This document shows positions 6,192-12,714 of a stretch of DNA of 12,714 nt, piece after piece. The position numbers and the translations under genes were made by a program. How positions within the stretch are numbered: the first letter of the stretch is position 1; each line of letters opens with the position of its first letter. The notes under the pieces are model-generated. The model was not told where the DNA came from. It was given only the letters and a program-made list of their open reading frames with translations, and made no database searches. The DNA comes from Bacteroidetes bacterium UBA955 (GTDB lineage: Bacteria; Bacteroidota; Bacteroidia; NS11-12g; UBA955): positions 1 through 12,714 of the forward strand of contig DBCP01000054.1 of assembly GCA_002293105.1 (NCBI GenBank). The letters are read 5' to 3'.

Positions 6192-6881
6192 ATGATTTCC
6201 CTGCTTATTGCCCTGCCTCAGTGGCTGCAAAAAATTACATTCACCAACACCGAGTTGGTGGCTGCATTATTGTCGTTCTGGTGTGTGTGGCTCGCCGCCA
6301 AAAACAACATCCTCAACTGGCCTGTAGCGATGGCTGGATCACTCCTGTATGTGGTGGTTTTCTATCAGGGGGCATTGTATTCCGATGCCTTTCTCAATGT
6401 AATATTTCTGGGATTTCAAGCCTTTGGTTGGTACAAATGGAGTCGGAGGGGATTGCTTAACAAGACGCTGAAAGACGCTGAAAAACAATCTATTGAAACA
6501 TTGAGTCAACCCATCGTGGCGAACCTCAAACAGTGGTTACCGGTTTTTATCATTGGGGTGATTCTATATGTTCCATGGACCCTTTTCGTCAAAAGCGGAA
6601 CCATCCAACAATGGATTTCTCCGGGTTCGTATCAACCCCCACGCTTTTTGTACATTGATGCTGCACTGTTCATCCTGAGTATTTGTGCTTTGTACATGCA
6701 AGGAAAACGCTGGATTCAGCATTGGTATGTTTGGGTTTTGGTTGATGTGGTCTATGTGCCGATGTATGTGCTCAACAGGAACTTTATCACAGCGGTGCTG
6801 TATTTGGTATACATTCCCCTGGCGATAAAGGGATATCAACTTTGGAAGGCTAATCTTCGGGAACGTACAACAGTTGACTAA
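6192..6881 (+). CDS. pnuC: PnuC-family vitamin transporter (probably nicotinamide riboside)
   Basis: 229 residues, mostly hydrophobic, with about seven membrane segments. The family pattern is clear: 'ELVAALLSFWCVWLAAKNNILNWP' at 21-44, an LY-x-D motif at 62-65 leading into 'FLGFQAFGWYKW' (72-83), and a C-terminal half with D155 in 'DAALFIL', the W-x-x-W-V spacing 'WIQHWYVWVLVDVVYVPMYV' (174-193) and 'AVLYLVYIPLAIKGYQLW' (201-218). Members move nicotinamide riboside across the inner membrane by facilitated diffusion, trapped by cytoplasmic phosphorylation; relatives carry thiamine (PnuT). I see no TPP riboswitch or thiamine or NAD gene nearby, so the substrate is not settled. I chose ATG 6192 over an in-frame TTG at 6135 because the latter adds 19 non-family residues and lies upstream of the promoter box. 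The 3' end overlaps the convergent M16 gene by 32 bp. A 10-bp tandem repeat lies in the loop after the third segment. Confidence 0.88.
   Translation: MISLLIALPQWLQKITFTNTELVAALLSFWCVWLAAKNNILNWPVAMAGSLLYVVVFYQGALYSDAFLNVIFLGFQAFGWYKWSRRGLLNKTLKDAEKQSIETLSQPIVANLKQWLPVFIIGVILYVPWTLFVKSGTIQQWISPGSYQPPRFLYIDAALFILSICALYMQGKRWIQHWYVWVLVDVVYVPMYVLNRNFITAVLYLVYIPLAIKGYQLWKANLRERTTVD
6462..6481 (+). repeat. 10-bp tandem duplication inside pnuC
   Basis: AAGACGCTGA occurs twice in exact tandem (6462-6471 and 6472-6481). The unit is not a multiple of three, so the copies are read in different frames (around 'KTLKDAEK'). It lies in the charged cytoplasmic-type loop between membrane segments, where length change is tolerated. 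The downstream frame stays intact. Confidence 0.7.
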
Positions 6882-8115
6882 ATTGATCTTCGTTCAAGAT
6901 TTCGTTGGCCACCGCGAGGATGTCGCTAGCGGATACCTTTTGAATATGGTCTATGGCTTCCTCAATGCGGGTGGCTTTTCCCTTGCGCAAGATGCTTTGT
7001 CCCAAATGCATCATCAACCCGCTGCGATTTTCGTTCGATAAAATGAGTTGACCAGCGTATTGATTTTTGGCCCGAGATAATTGCAAACTGCCCAAAGATT
7101 CAGTGCGTATTTTTTTCAACTCCTTGAAAATTAGCGAAACAGATTTTTCAATATACTTGGGTTCACTGCCCACGAAACAATGAAACAATCCGGTTTCTGT
7201 AAAGTTGCTGTAGCCGCTTTCCACGTTATAAGTATATCCATACTTTTCGCGAATGGCCAAATTTAATCGACTGTTTAAGACAGGACCGCCGAAGAAATTG
7301 TTGAGCAACAACAATGTCCAGCGCTTGGGGTGGTCAATTTCATAAGCCAAACTTCCCAAAATGGCATAGGCTTGGTTGAAATCAGTTTTTTTGGTTTCAA
7401 CGAACGTCTTTTGGGGTGTGAAAGCTGGAATATGGGCGAGGGTTAAACGATTTCCTTTTACTGATGGACCAACAGTATCGAGTTCTTTGGGCAAGAACCG
7501 GTCAAGCGCGGCCAACACCCTTTCAATGGAAACATTTCCAACCACCGAAAACACCATATTCTCAAAACGATAGTGGGTTTTTACGAAATCGAACAACTGT
7601 TGTTGTTGGATTGTATTCACTGAGGACTCGGTGCCGAGAATGTTGTGCGCCAGTGGATGTCCCTCAAAAATACGCTCTTGAAATTCATCAAAAATGTTCT
7701 CTTCGGGGGTGTCGAGGTACATGTTGATCTCGTCAACAATCACTTTTTTCTCCTTTTCCAACTCTTGTGTGGGAAAGGTAGAACGGAAGATCACATCGCA
7801 CAGAATATCGGTTAGTCGGGAAAGGTGTTTGCCCTGTGTTGTGCCGTAAATGGTGGTGATTTCCTTGGTTGTGTAGGCATTGAGTTCGCCGCCTACAACC
7901 TCCAAATGATTCAGTACGTGGATGGTTTTTCGATGCTCGGTGCCTTTGAACAACATGTGCTCCAAACAGTGGGCAAGCCCCGGATATTGGTCGTCGTTTT
8001 TGCTCCCTGTATTGATAGAAAATCCGGCATGGACCAGCTGGGTTCCTCGCACACGTTGATGTACAACCCTCAAGCCATTCGACAAAGTAATTAGTTGATG
8101 GTTTTCGGTTCCCAT
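6850..8115 (-). CDS. M16 family zinc metallopeptidase (pitrilysin/processing peptidase-like)
   Basis: 421 residues from the ATG at 8115. The inverted zinc motif HxxEH is present as H49-C-L-E52-H53 ('HCLEHMLFKGT'), and the third ligand Glu129 lies exactly 76 residues after His53 in 'VIVDEINMYLDTPEENIFDEF' (the 20-residue core is 126-145), the standard M16 arrangement, so this is a catalytic and not a decoy subunit. The second half has the M16 C-terminal domain, including the 'GGPVLNSRLNLAIREKYGY' region with the R-x-x-YGY substrate-binding element. No signal peptide is seen, so it is probably cytoplasmic; single-domain M16B members degrade peptides. The frame is open 21 codons further up, but those codons cross the promoter box and are not family-like. 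It diverges from nrnA (46 bp between ATGs) and converges with pnuC, overlapping it by 32 bp. Confidence 0.93.
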   Translation of the reverse strand: MGTENHQLITLSNGLRVVHQRVRGTQLVHAGFSINTGSKNDDQYPGLAHCLEHMLFKGTEHRKTIHVLNHLEVVGGELNAYTTKEITTIYGTTQGKHLSRLTDILCDVIFRSTFPTQELEKEKKVIVDEINMYLDTPEENIFDEFQERIFEGHPLAHNILGTESSVNTIQQQQLFDFVKTHYRFENMVFSVVGNVSIERVLAALDRFLPKELDTVGPSVKGNRLTLAHIPAFTPQKTFVETKKTDFNQAYAILGSLAYEIDHPKRWTLLLLNNFFGGPVLNSRLNLAIREKYGYTYNVESGYSNFTETGLFHCFVGSEPKYIEKSVSLIFKELKKIRTESLGSLQLSRAKNQYAGQLILSNENRSGLMMHLGQSILRKGKATRIEEAIDHIQKVSASDILAVANEILNEDQFSQLLYVPED

Positions 8116-8122
8116 TAGCACA

Positions 8123-8130
8123 CAAAAATA
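8123..8130 (-). promoter_or_regulatory. Promoter box (TATTTTTG) of the M16 peptidase
   Basis: On the minus strand TATTTTTG runs from 8130 to 8123, ending 7 nt before the ATG at 8115. A TTG (plus-strand CAA 8155-8157) lies 24 nt upstream of the box, slightly beyond the usual spacing. Translation would start at or within a few bases of the transcript's 5' end. It faces away from the nrnA box. Confidence 0.5.
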
Positions 8131-8144
8131 CCTTCTGTTTGGCG

Positions 8145-8152
8145 TATTTTTG
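8145..8152 (+). promoter_or_regulatory. Promoter box (TATTTTTG) of nrnA
   Basis: A perfect TAnnTTTG match ending 9 nt before the ATG at 8162. An in-frame TTG at 8150 overlaps the box and would add four residues, so ATG 8162 is preferred. No TTG element at the usual distance is visible. It forms an inverted repeat with the M16 box (CAAAAATA, 14 nt, TATTTTTG; 8123-8152), so RNA polymerase bound at one promoter would cover the other. Confidence 0.5.
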
Positions 8153-8161
8153 TACAATCTC

Positions 8162-9187
8162 ATGTTAATCAACACCACAGCCCCCTTGGTTCAGCAATTG
8201 AACGAACGAAAAATCCATTCAATTGTCATCACCACCCACCACAAACCCGATGGAGATGCCATGGGTTCTACCTTGGGATTGTGGGGTTTTTTGCGCGAGT
8301 TTGTTGAGGATGTGGTGGTTTGTACACCCACGGATTATGCTGAGAATTTGTTCTGGTTGCCGGGAAATGAAACGGTGTTAGACTTTGAAAAAGATCCTGA
8401 ATTGGTCGCAAATAAAGTTGCCAACGCCGATGTGATTTTCTGCTTAGACTTTAATCGCCTCTCTCGCATTAACCAATTGGGCGATTTGGTGCGGGTTGCT
8501 CGCGCTGAAAAAGTGATGATGGACCACCATTTGGAGCCAGAAGAATTTGCCCAATATACCTTTTGGAATCACGAAGCATCTAGCACTTGTGAGTTGGTTT
8601 ACCAGTGGATTGAATCGCATTTCGGATCCGATCACGTGTCTTCCTCCATTGCTACTTGTCTTTACACGGGCTTGATGACCGATACGGGCAATTTTCAGCA
8701 CAACAACACCAAGCCCGGAACCCTGAGATTGGCGGCGGATTTGATGGAACATGGGGCCGATCATTTGGTCATTCATGCCAACATTTATGATGTGTTCTCG
8801 CTAGACAGAAGTCGCTTGTTTGGGTATAGTTTATACAAAAAATTGGAAATCATCCCCGAGTGCAAAACAGCCCTTATTTATTTGGATCGCGATGAATTGC
8901 GGAAATTCAATGTACAAACAGGTGATACAGAAGGATTGGTGAATTTTGGTTTGGGTTTGAAAGACATCGTGTTCAGCGTGCTGATTATCGATAGAACCGA
9001 GCGCGTAAAAATGAGTTTCCGCAGCAAAGGCAATTTCCCGGCCAATGAACTCGCAACCAAGTATTTTGAGGGGGGTGGACATCGGAATGCGGCTGGCGGA
9101 CAGAGTACAGACACTCTTGAGGCCACCGTAGCCAAATTCAAGAAAGTGGTTTGGGAATATCAAAATCAGCTATTGGCTGTTCAATAA
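8162..9187 (+). CDS. nrnA: DHH/DHHA1 phosphoesterase, NrnA-type oligoribonuclease/pAp phosphatase
   Basis: 341 residues, typical for NrnA. Enzymes of this family degrade 2-5 nt RNAs and dephosphorylate 3'-phosphoadenosine 5'-phosphate with Mn2+. The DHH motifs are complete: HHKPDGDAMGS (26-36, metal-binding His and two Asp), CLDFN (94-98), MDHH (120-123) and LMTDTGNF (171-178). The DHHA1 substrate domain ends with the signature FEGGGHRNAAGG (302-313). A FRSKG motif near 286 contributes to RNA handling in relatives. There is no signal peptide, so it is cytoplasmic. The start at 8162 is chosen because the upstream TTG lies in the promoter box. It is followed, after 46 nt to the preferred start, by the FKBP-like lipoprotein gene on the same strand. 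The exact preference (nanoRNA, pAp, or pApA/c-di-nucleotide products) cannot be read from the sequence. Confidence 0.93.
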   Translation: MLINTTAPLVQQLNERKIHSIVITTHHKPDGDAMGSTLGLWGFLREFVEDVVVCTPTDYAENLFWLPGNETVLDFEKDPELVANKVANADVIFCLDFNRLSRINQLGDLVRVARAEKVMMDHHLEPEEFAQYTFWNHEASSTCELVYQWIESHFGSDHVSSSIATCLYTGLMTDTGNFQHNNTKPGTLRLAADLMEHGADHLVIHANIYDVFSLDRSRLFGYSLYKKLEIIPECKTALIYLDRDELRKFNVQTGDTEGLVNFGLGLKDIVFSVLIIDRTERVKMSFRSKGNFPANELATKYFEGGGHRNAAGGQSTDTLEATVAKFKKVVWEYQNQLLAVQ

Positions 9188-9233
9188 TTCAAAGAAAATG
9201 CACGAGGAATCGTTAACACAAACAACCAAATCG

Positions 9234-10181
9234 ATGAAAATCAACATAAAAAAATCAAACCTTGTCGGATATGCCATGTTGCTTCCGATGATGTTGTTGT
9301 GGGCGTGTAATGGTGGATTCAAAACCTCAGACAAAGGGTTGATCTATAAATTTACCCAAGGAGAAGCCCTGAAAAAGCCATACGGTCCTCATCATTTTAT
9401 GTTGTTAAATCACATGTTGATAGGTCCAAACGGAGATACCTTGGAGAACAGTTTCAAATCGGATACCCTGGAAGAACTGCCCTACCCCCTTCAGGCCAAA
9501 AACGAATTGCTAGAGGCTCTGATGATGATGGGAAGCGGTACCGAGATGGAGGTAAAAATTAGCACGGATAGTTTGAAGCAAAAAATCGGGGGCTCACCCT
9601 TGATTGGATTGCTGGAATCGGGCAAAGAAGCGCGTTTTATCATCCGGGTTGATAAAGTAATGTCGGCCGAAGATTATGACGCGTATCGCAATCAAAAGTT
9701 TTTGAATCGGATCATGGCTGAAAACAAACTCATCGACGAATACGCTGCAAAAAATCGTGTGGCCAATTTGCCTGAAGGTGGATGGTTGTTAGACTCAACC
9801 AAAATGATCAAATATCGCGTCAAACAGAAAAACGGTGGTTATGACATGGCACATCGCCGATTGGAAAACGCTCCTTATTCAAAGGTCAATAAAGCGGTAA
9901 CCTTTCATTGTGAAGTATACAATATCGATGGCACATTGCTTGTGAATTCTTCCATGGAAGGCAGGCTGTATCGCGCGGAAAAGGTGGATGCGGATCCTTT
10001 TGAGTCGGCCTTGGCTATATACGATGTGAAGTGCTTGAATATTTTGCCTTTCTATTTGGAGGAGGGAGAAGAAGGCGAGTTTTTGGTGACATCAGCCAAT
10101 GGGTATGGCAATAAGGGAAGGATTGGCGTGCCTGCCTATGCCCCATTGAGAGTGGTCATTAAATCAGTGACTGCGGAGTAA
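9234..10181 (+). CDS. Lipoprotein with two degenerate FKBP-like domains
   Basis: 315 residues from the preferred ATG 9234, which puts a positively charged n-region (MKINIKKSN) directly before a hydrophobic segment and the lipobox L-L-W-A-C25; the frame also has an ATG 12 codons earlier. Two weak FKBP-type repeats can be seen, at about 52-143 ('HMLIGPNGDTLENSF' through 'KEARFIIRVDKV') and 221-313 ('CEVYNIDGTLLVNSS' through 'NGYGNKGRIGVPAYAPLRVV'). The second ends with the YG-x-x-G-x-x-xP-x-x-x-PL-x-V pattern of FKBP prolyl isomerases. The FDSS-type active-site segment is replaced by LENS and LVNS, so isomerase activity is doubtful and a chaperone or scaffold role is possible. Residues around 145-215 form a linker rich in charged residues. 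Lipoproteins of this general kind include GldI of gliding Bacteroidota; I cannot show that this is its orthologue. Cotranscription with nrnA is likely. Confidence 0.72.
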   Translation: MKINIKKSNLVGYAMLLPMMLLWACNGGFKTSDKGLIYKFTQGEALKKPYGPHHFMLLNHMLIGPNGDTLENSFKSDTLEELPYPLQAKNELLEALMMMGSGTEMEVKISTDSLKQKIGGSPLIGLLESGKEARFIIRVDKVMSAEDYDAYRNQKFLNRIMAENKLIDEYAAKNRVANLPEGGWLLDSTKMIKYRVKQKNGGYDMAHRRLENAPYSKVNKAVTFHCEVYNIDGTLLVNSSMEGRLYRAEKVDADPFESALAIYDVKCLNILPFYLEEGEEGEFLVTSANGYGNKGRIGVPAYAPLRVVIKSVTAE

Positions 10182-10216
10182 CACAAAGTTTTCGGTATAA
10201 AGCCAACAGAACATAG

Positions 10217-10224
10217 TAATTTTG
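10217..10224 (+). promoter_or_regulatory. Promoter box (TAATTTTG) of rfbB-cysS
   Basis: A perfect TAnnTTTG match ending 7 nt before the ATG at 10232, again predicting a nearly leaderless transcript. No convincing TTG element at the usual distance (nearest is TTCG at 10191-10194). cysS has no box of its own, so this promoter may serve both genes. Confidence 0.45.
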
Positions 10225-10231
10225 AAGTCCC

Positions 10232-11284
10232 ATGGGCAAAAAGAACATCATAATCACAGGCGGAGCAGGGTTTATCGGCAGTCATGTCGTGCGGAGATTC
10301 GTCAACAATCACCCCGATTTACACATCATCAACTTGGATGTGTTGACCTATGCGGGTAACCTCGAGAATTTGAAAGACATCGAACAGGCGAGTAATTATG
10401 AATTTTTGCGCATCGATATCACAGACAAAGCGGCGGTAGAATCCTTGTTTTCTTCCAGAACGATTCACGGGGTGATTCATTTGGCTGCGGAAAGTCATGT
10501 GGATCGCAGTATCACCAATCCCATTGATTTTGTCATGACAAACGTGGTGGGCACTGTGGTGTTGTTGAACGCTTACAAGGCTTATGGCGATACCGAAAAC
10601 GGCCGTTTTTACCATGTAAGTACCGATGAAGTATACGGAACGCTGGGCGATGATGGGAAATTTACCGAAGAAACCCCATACGATCCCAACTCACCCTACA
10701 GTGCATCGAAAGCAAGTTCAGACCACTTTGTTCGCGCTTACCATGAAACCTATAAATTACCGGTTGTAATCAGCAACTGCTCAAACAATTATGGCAGCCA
10801 ACAATTTCCGGAGAAGTTGATTCCATTGATGATTCACAACATCACCAACAACAAACCCTTGCCCGTTTATGGTAAAGGTGAGAACATTCGCGATTGGTTG
10901 TGGGTTGAAGATCATGCGCGTGCTATTGAGACCATTTATTTTAACGGCCGCGATGGTGAAACATATAATATCGGTGGAAACAACGAATGGAAGAACATTG
11001 ATTTGGTGCACAAATTGTGCGAGATCATGGACCGCAAATTGGGTAGAGCCGAAGGTGATTCAGCCAAGTTAATTACCTACGTTACTGATCGCAAAGGACA
11101 TGATTTCCGTTACGCCATCGACGCGAGTAAGTTGGAAAGTGAATTGGGATGGTCGCCCAGTGTTGCTTTCGACCAAGGATTTGAAAAGACCATTGATTGG
11201 TATTTGGAGAACAACGAGTGGTTGGAGCGCGTAACCTCCGGTGCCTATGCCGATTATTATCAAGCCATGTATGCCAGCCGTTAA
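10232..11284 (+). CDS. rfbB: dTDP-glucose 4,6-dehydratase
   Basis: 350 residues, the usual length for RfbB/RmlB, an extended short-chain dehydrogenase. It oxidises and dehydrates dTDP-glucose to dTDP-4-keto-6-deoxyglucose using bound NAD+, the second step to dTDP-rhamnose and other deoxysugars of the envelope. Visible: the NAD-binding TGGAGFIGSH (9-18), LDVLTYAGNLENL (35-47, typical of this enzyme), HLAAESHVDRSI (83-94), the catalytic STDEVYG (130-136; Thr131, Asp132, Glu133), YSASK (Tyr156, Lys160), the NCSNNYG substrate loop (182-188), and the late motif DRKGHDFRYAID (286-297). The whole motif set favours dTDP-glucose over other NDP-sugars. The partners rfbA, rfbC and rfbD are not in the window, so this is an isolated copy. 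Gene cysS starts 18 nt after its stop. Confidence 0.95.
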   Translation: MGKKNIIITGGAGFIGSHVVRRFVNNHPDLHIINLDVLTYAGNLENLKDIEQASNYEFLRIDITDKAAVESLFSSRTIHGVIHLAAESHVDRSITNPIDFVMTNVVGTVVLLNAYKAYGDTENGRFYHVSTDEVYGTLGDDGKFTEETPYDPNSPYSASKASSDHFVRAYHETYKLPVVISNCSNNYGSQQFPEKLIPLMIHNITNNKPLPVYGKGENIRDWLWVEDHARAIETIYFNGRDGETYNIGGNNEWKNIDLVHKLCEIMDRKLGRAEGDSAKLITYVTDRKGHDFRYAIDASKLESELGWSPSVAFDQGFEKTIDWYLENNEWLERVTSGAYADYYQAMYASR

Positions 11285-11302
11285 GGTTGTGCGAATTTCC
11301 TC

Positions 11303-12714
11303 ATGAATACATTACATCTATACAATACCCTAAGCAAAAAACTCGAACCGTTCGAGCCCATCACGCCCAAACACGTAGGTATTTATGTTTGTGGTCCTAC
11401 CGTTTATGGCCCTCCTCATTTGGGACACGTGCGCGGTCCTATTGTATTTGATGTATTGCGTAAGTATCTGATTTTACAGGGTAATAAGGTGCGGTATGTG
11501 CGCAATATTACCGATGTGGGTCATTTGGTGGGCGATGCGGATGAAGGAGAAGACAAGTTGGCCAAACAAGCCAAGGTGGAGCAGCTTGAACCGATGGAAG
11601 TGGCGCAAGCCTATACGGATGCCTATAACTGGGTGATGGACCAAGTCAATGTGATGAAGCCGAGTATTGAGCCCAGGGCGACCGGACATATCATCGAGCA
11701 GATTGAAATGATTCAAACCATCATCGACAAGGGATTGGCGTATGAAGTGAATGGGTCAGTATATTTTGACGTGACGGCTTACAGCGAACAACAGCATTAC
11801 GGACAATTGAGTGGTCGCGTGTTGGAAGATTTGCAGGCAGGTGCTGGCAATCAGAGTCGTTCGTTGGAAGGTCAGGATGAGAAGCGTAGTGCCAATGATT
11901 TTGCTCTATGGAAGAATGCTACTGCCGAACATATCATGCAGTGGAGCAGCCCTTGGGGCAAAGGGTTTCCCGGATGGCATATTGAATGTAGCGCGATGAG
12001 TGCCCGTTATTTGGGTGATCATTTTGACATACACGGGGGTGGCATGGATTTGCTGTTTCCTCACCATGAGTGTGAAATCGCCCAAAGTACAGCAGCGCAC
12101 AACCACGCGCCAGCCAAGTATTGGGTGCACCACAACATGATTACCATCAACGGACAGAAAATGGCCAAGAGTTTGGGCAATGGCATCATGGTCGAACAAC
12201 TATTCAAGGGCGATCATCCGCTTTTGGCACAGGCTTTTGGACCGATGACATTGCGGTTTTTTGTGTTGCAAGCACATTATCGCGGTACGTTGGATTTTAG
12301 CAACGATGCACTTTTGGCAGCCCAAAAAGGTTGGCAGCGCATGCAAACGGCGTTTAAATTGTTGAATAATCTGCCTACTGTTAACGAGGGCGCTACGATT
12401 GAGGCCGATGATTTATTGGCGGCTGTGGTATCGAGCCTGAACGACGATTTGAATACACCTCAGGTAATCGCGTCGTTGTTTGAATTGGCAAGGAGAATCA
12501 ACTTGGTAAACGATGGAAAAGAGTCAATGACCGAATCCACGAAAGCCACCATGAAAACCTTGGTTGCTGATTATTGCCAAGGGGTATTGGGATTGGTTTC
12601 TGAGGATGCTGTTGAGGGCAATGGTTTGGCTGATGCCATGGATATTATTTTGGCGTTACGCGGACAAGCGAAAGCAGATAAGAATTGGGGTTTGAGCGAT
12701 CAAATTCGCGATGC
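11303..12714 (+). CDS. cysS: Cysteinyl-tRNA synthetase (3' end outside window)
   Basis: 470 complete codons are visible with no stop before the window edge; the family is about 460-500 residues, so little is missing. It charges tRNA-Cys with cysteine in the cytoplasm (class I synthetase). Motifs: YVCGPTVYGPPHLGH (28-42), holding the zinc ligand Cys30 and the HIGH-type sequence PHLGH; GWHIECSAM (224-232) with the zinc ligand Cys229; DLLFPHHECEIAQS (249-262) with the zinc ligands His254 and Glu258, at the same 25- and 29-residue offsets from the Cys as in E. coli; and the KMSKS-type GQKMAKSLGN (284-293). The residue between the two zinc-site glutamates is Cys257 instead of the common Asn. The helical DALR-type domain follows, ending near 'KNWGLSDQIRD'. 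Start: the ATG at 11303 gives 'NTLHLYNTLSKKLEPFEP', the normal N-terminus. The 18-nt gap after rfbB and lack of a promoter box suggest cotranscription. Confidence 0.96.
   Translation, partial: MNTLHLYNTLSKKLEPFEPITPKHVGIYVCGPTVYGPPHLGHVRGPIVFDVLRKYLILQGNKVRYVRNITDVGHLVGDADEGEDKLAKQAKVEQLEPMEVAQAYTDAYNWVMDQVNVMKPSIEPRATGHIIEQIEMIQTIIDKGLAYEVNGSVYFDVTAYSEQQHYGQLSGRVLEDLQAGAGNQSRSLEGQDEKRSANDFALWKNATAEHIMQWSSPWGKGFPGWHIECSAMSARYLGDHFDIHGGGMDLLFPHHECEIAQSTAAHNHAPAKYWVHHNMITINGQKMAKSLGNGIMVEQLFKGDHPLLAQAFGPMTLRFFVLQAHYRGTLDFSNDALLAAQKGWQRMQTAFKLLNNLPTVNEGATIEADDLLAAVVSSLNDDLNTPQVIASLFELARRINLVNDGKESMTESTKATMKTLVADYCQGVLGLVSEDAVEGNGLADAMDIILALRGQAKADKNWGLSDQIRD

Noticed and set aside
6026..6460. 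Plus-strand 144-codon open frame spanning the sodA start and pnuC
   Set aside because: It overlaps sodA antisense and pnuC in another frame, both strongly supported, and its Cys/Arg/His-rich product shows no family pattern.
7733..8125. Minus-strand 130-codon open frame inside the M16 gene
   Set aside because: It is an alternative frame of the peptidase gene over the HxxEH region; the product is low in recognisable structure.
1..12714. CRISPR array, insertion sequence, phage genes or defence system
   Set aside because: No spaced direct repeats, terminal inverted repeats, transposase, integrase or nuclease-type defence genes are visible; the genes are mainly housekeeping.

Overview
The window looks like chromosomal DNA of a free-living member of the Bacteroidota. 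Four things support this: a C-terminal type A sorting domain of the type IX secretion system (T9SS) on the protein ending at 3623, promoter boxes of the Bacteroidota form TAnnTTTG, no clear Shine-Dalgarno sequences, and gene content typical of that phylum. I cannot place it below phylum, although a gliding/T9SS-type flavobacterial relative is plausible. Most of it is ordinary housekeeping sequence. I see no insertion sequence, phage, CRISPR array or obvious transferred island. The 12.7 kb is densely packed and no gene-free stretch reaches 300 bases. || Layout. At 1-215 is the 3' end of a probable biotin-protein ligase gene. At 285-3623 a tightly coupled pair encodes a DUF1800 protein and a DUF1501 protein; the second carries a Tat-like signal and a T9SS sorting domain, so the pair is probably envelope or surface associated. 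At 3659-5440 is a unit made of a promoter, tRNA-Gln(UUG), prs (PRPP synthetase), the ribosomal protein bL25 gene and a strong hairpin terminator. At 5481-6086 (minus) is a Mn-type superoxide dismutase, convergent with rplY and probably sharing that terminator. At 6192-6881 is a PnuC-family vitamin transporter, divergent from sodA. At 6850-8115 (minus) is an M16 zinc peptidase whose 3' end overlaps pnuC tail to tail by 32 bp. At 8162-10181 are a DHH phosphoesterase of the NrnA type and a lipoprotein with two degenerate FKBP-like domains. At 10232-11284 is dTDP-glucose 4,6-dehydratase, followed after 18 nt by cysS (cysteinyl-tRNA synthetase), which is cut by the window end. || How the parts relate. 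prs, tRNA-Gln and bL25 serve nucleotide synthesis and translation. SOD handles oxidative stress. NrnA recycles short RNAs or pAp. RmlB feeds dTDP-sugars to the envelope. The DUF1800/DUF1501 pair and the FKBP-like lipoprotein are the least understood members. || The most interesting structural pattern is regulatory. Five genes (DUF1800, pnuC, M16, nrnA, rfbB) each have a perfect TAnnTTTG box ending only 7-11 nt before the best ATG, which predicts leaderless or nearly leaderless mRNAs. At two of them (273 and 8150) an upstream TTG that extends the open frame lies inside the box, so it is probably a false start. The M16/nrnA gap is a compact divergent promoter whose two boxes form an inverted repeat.
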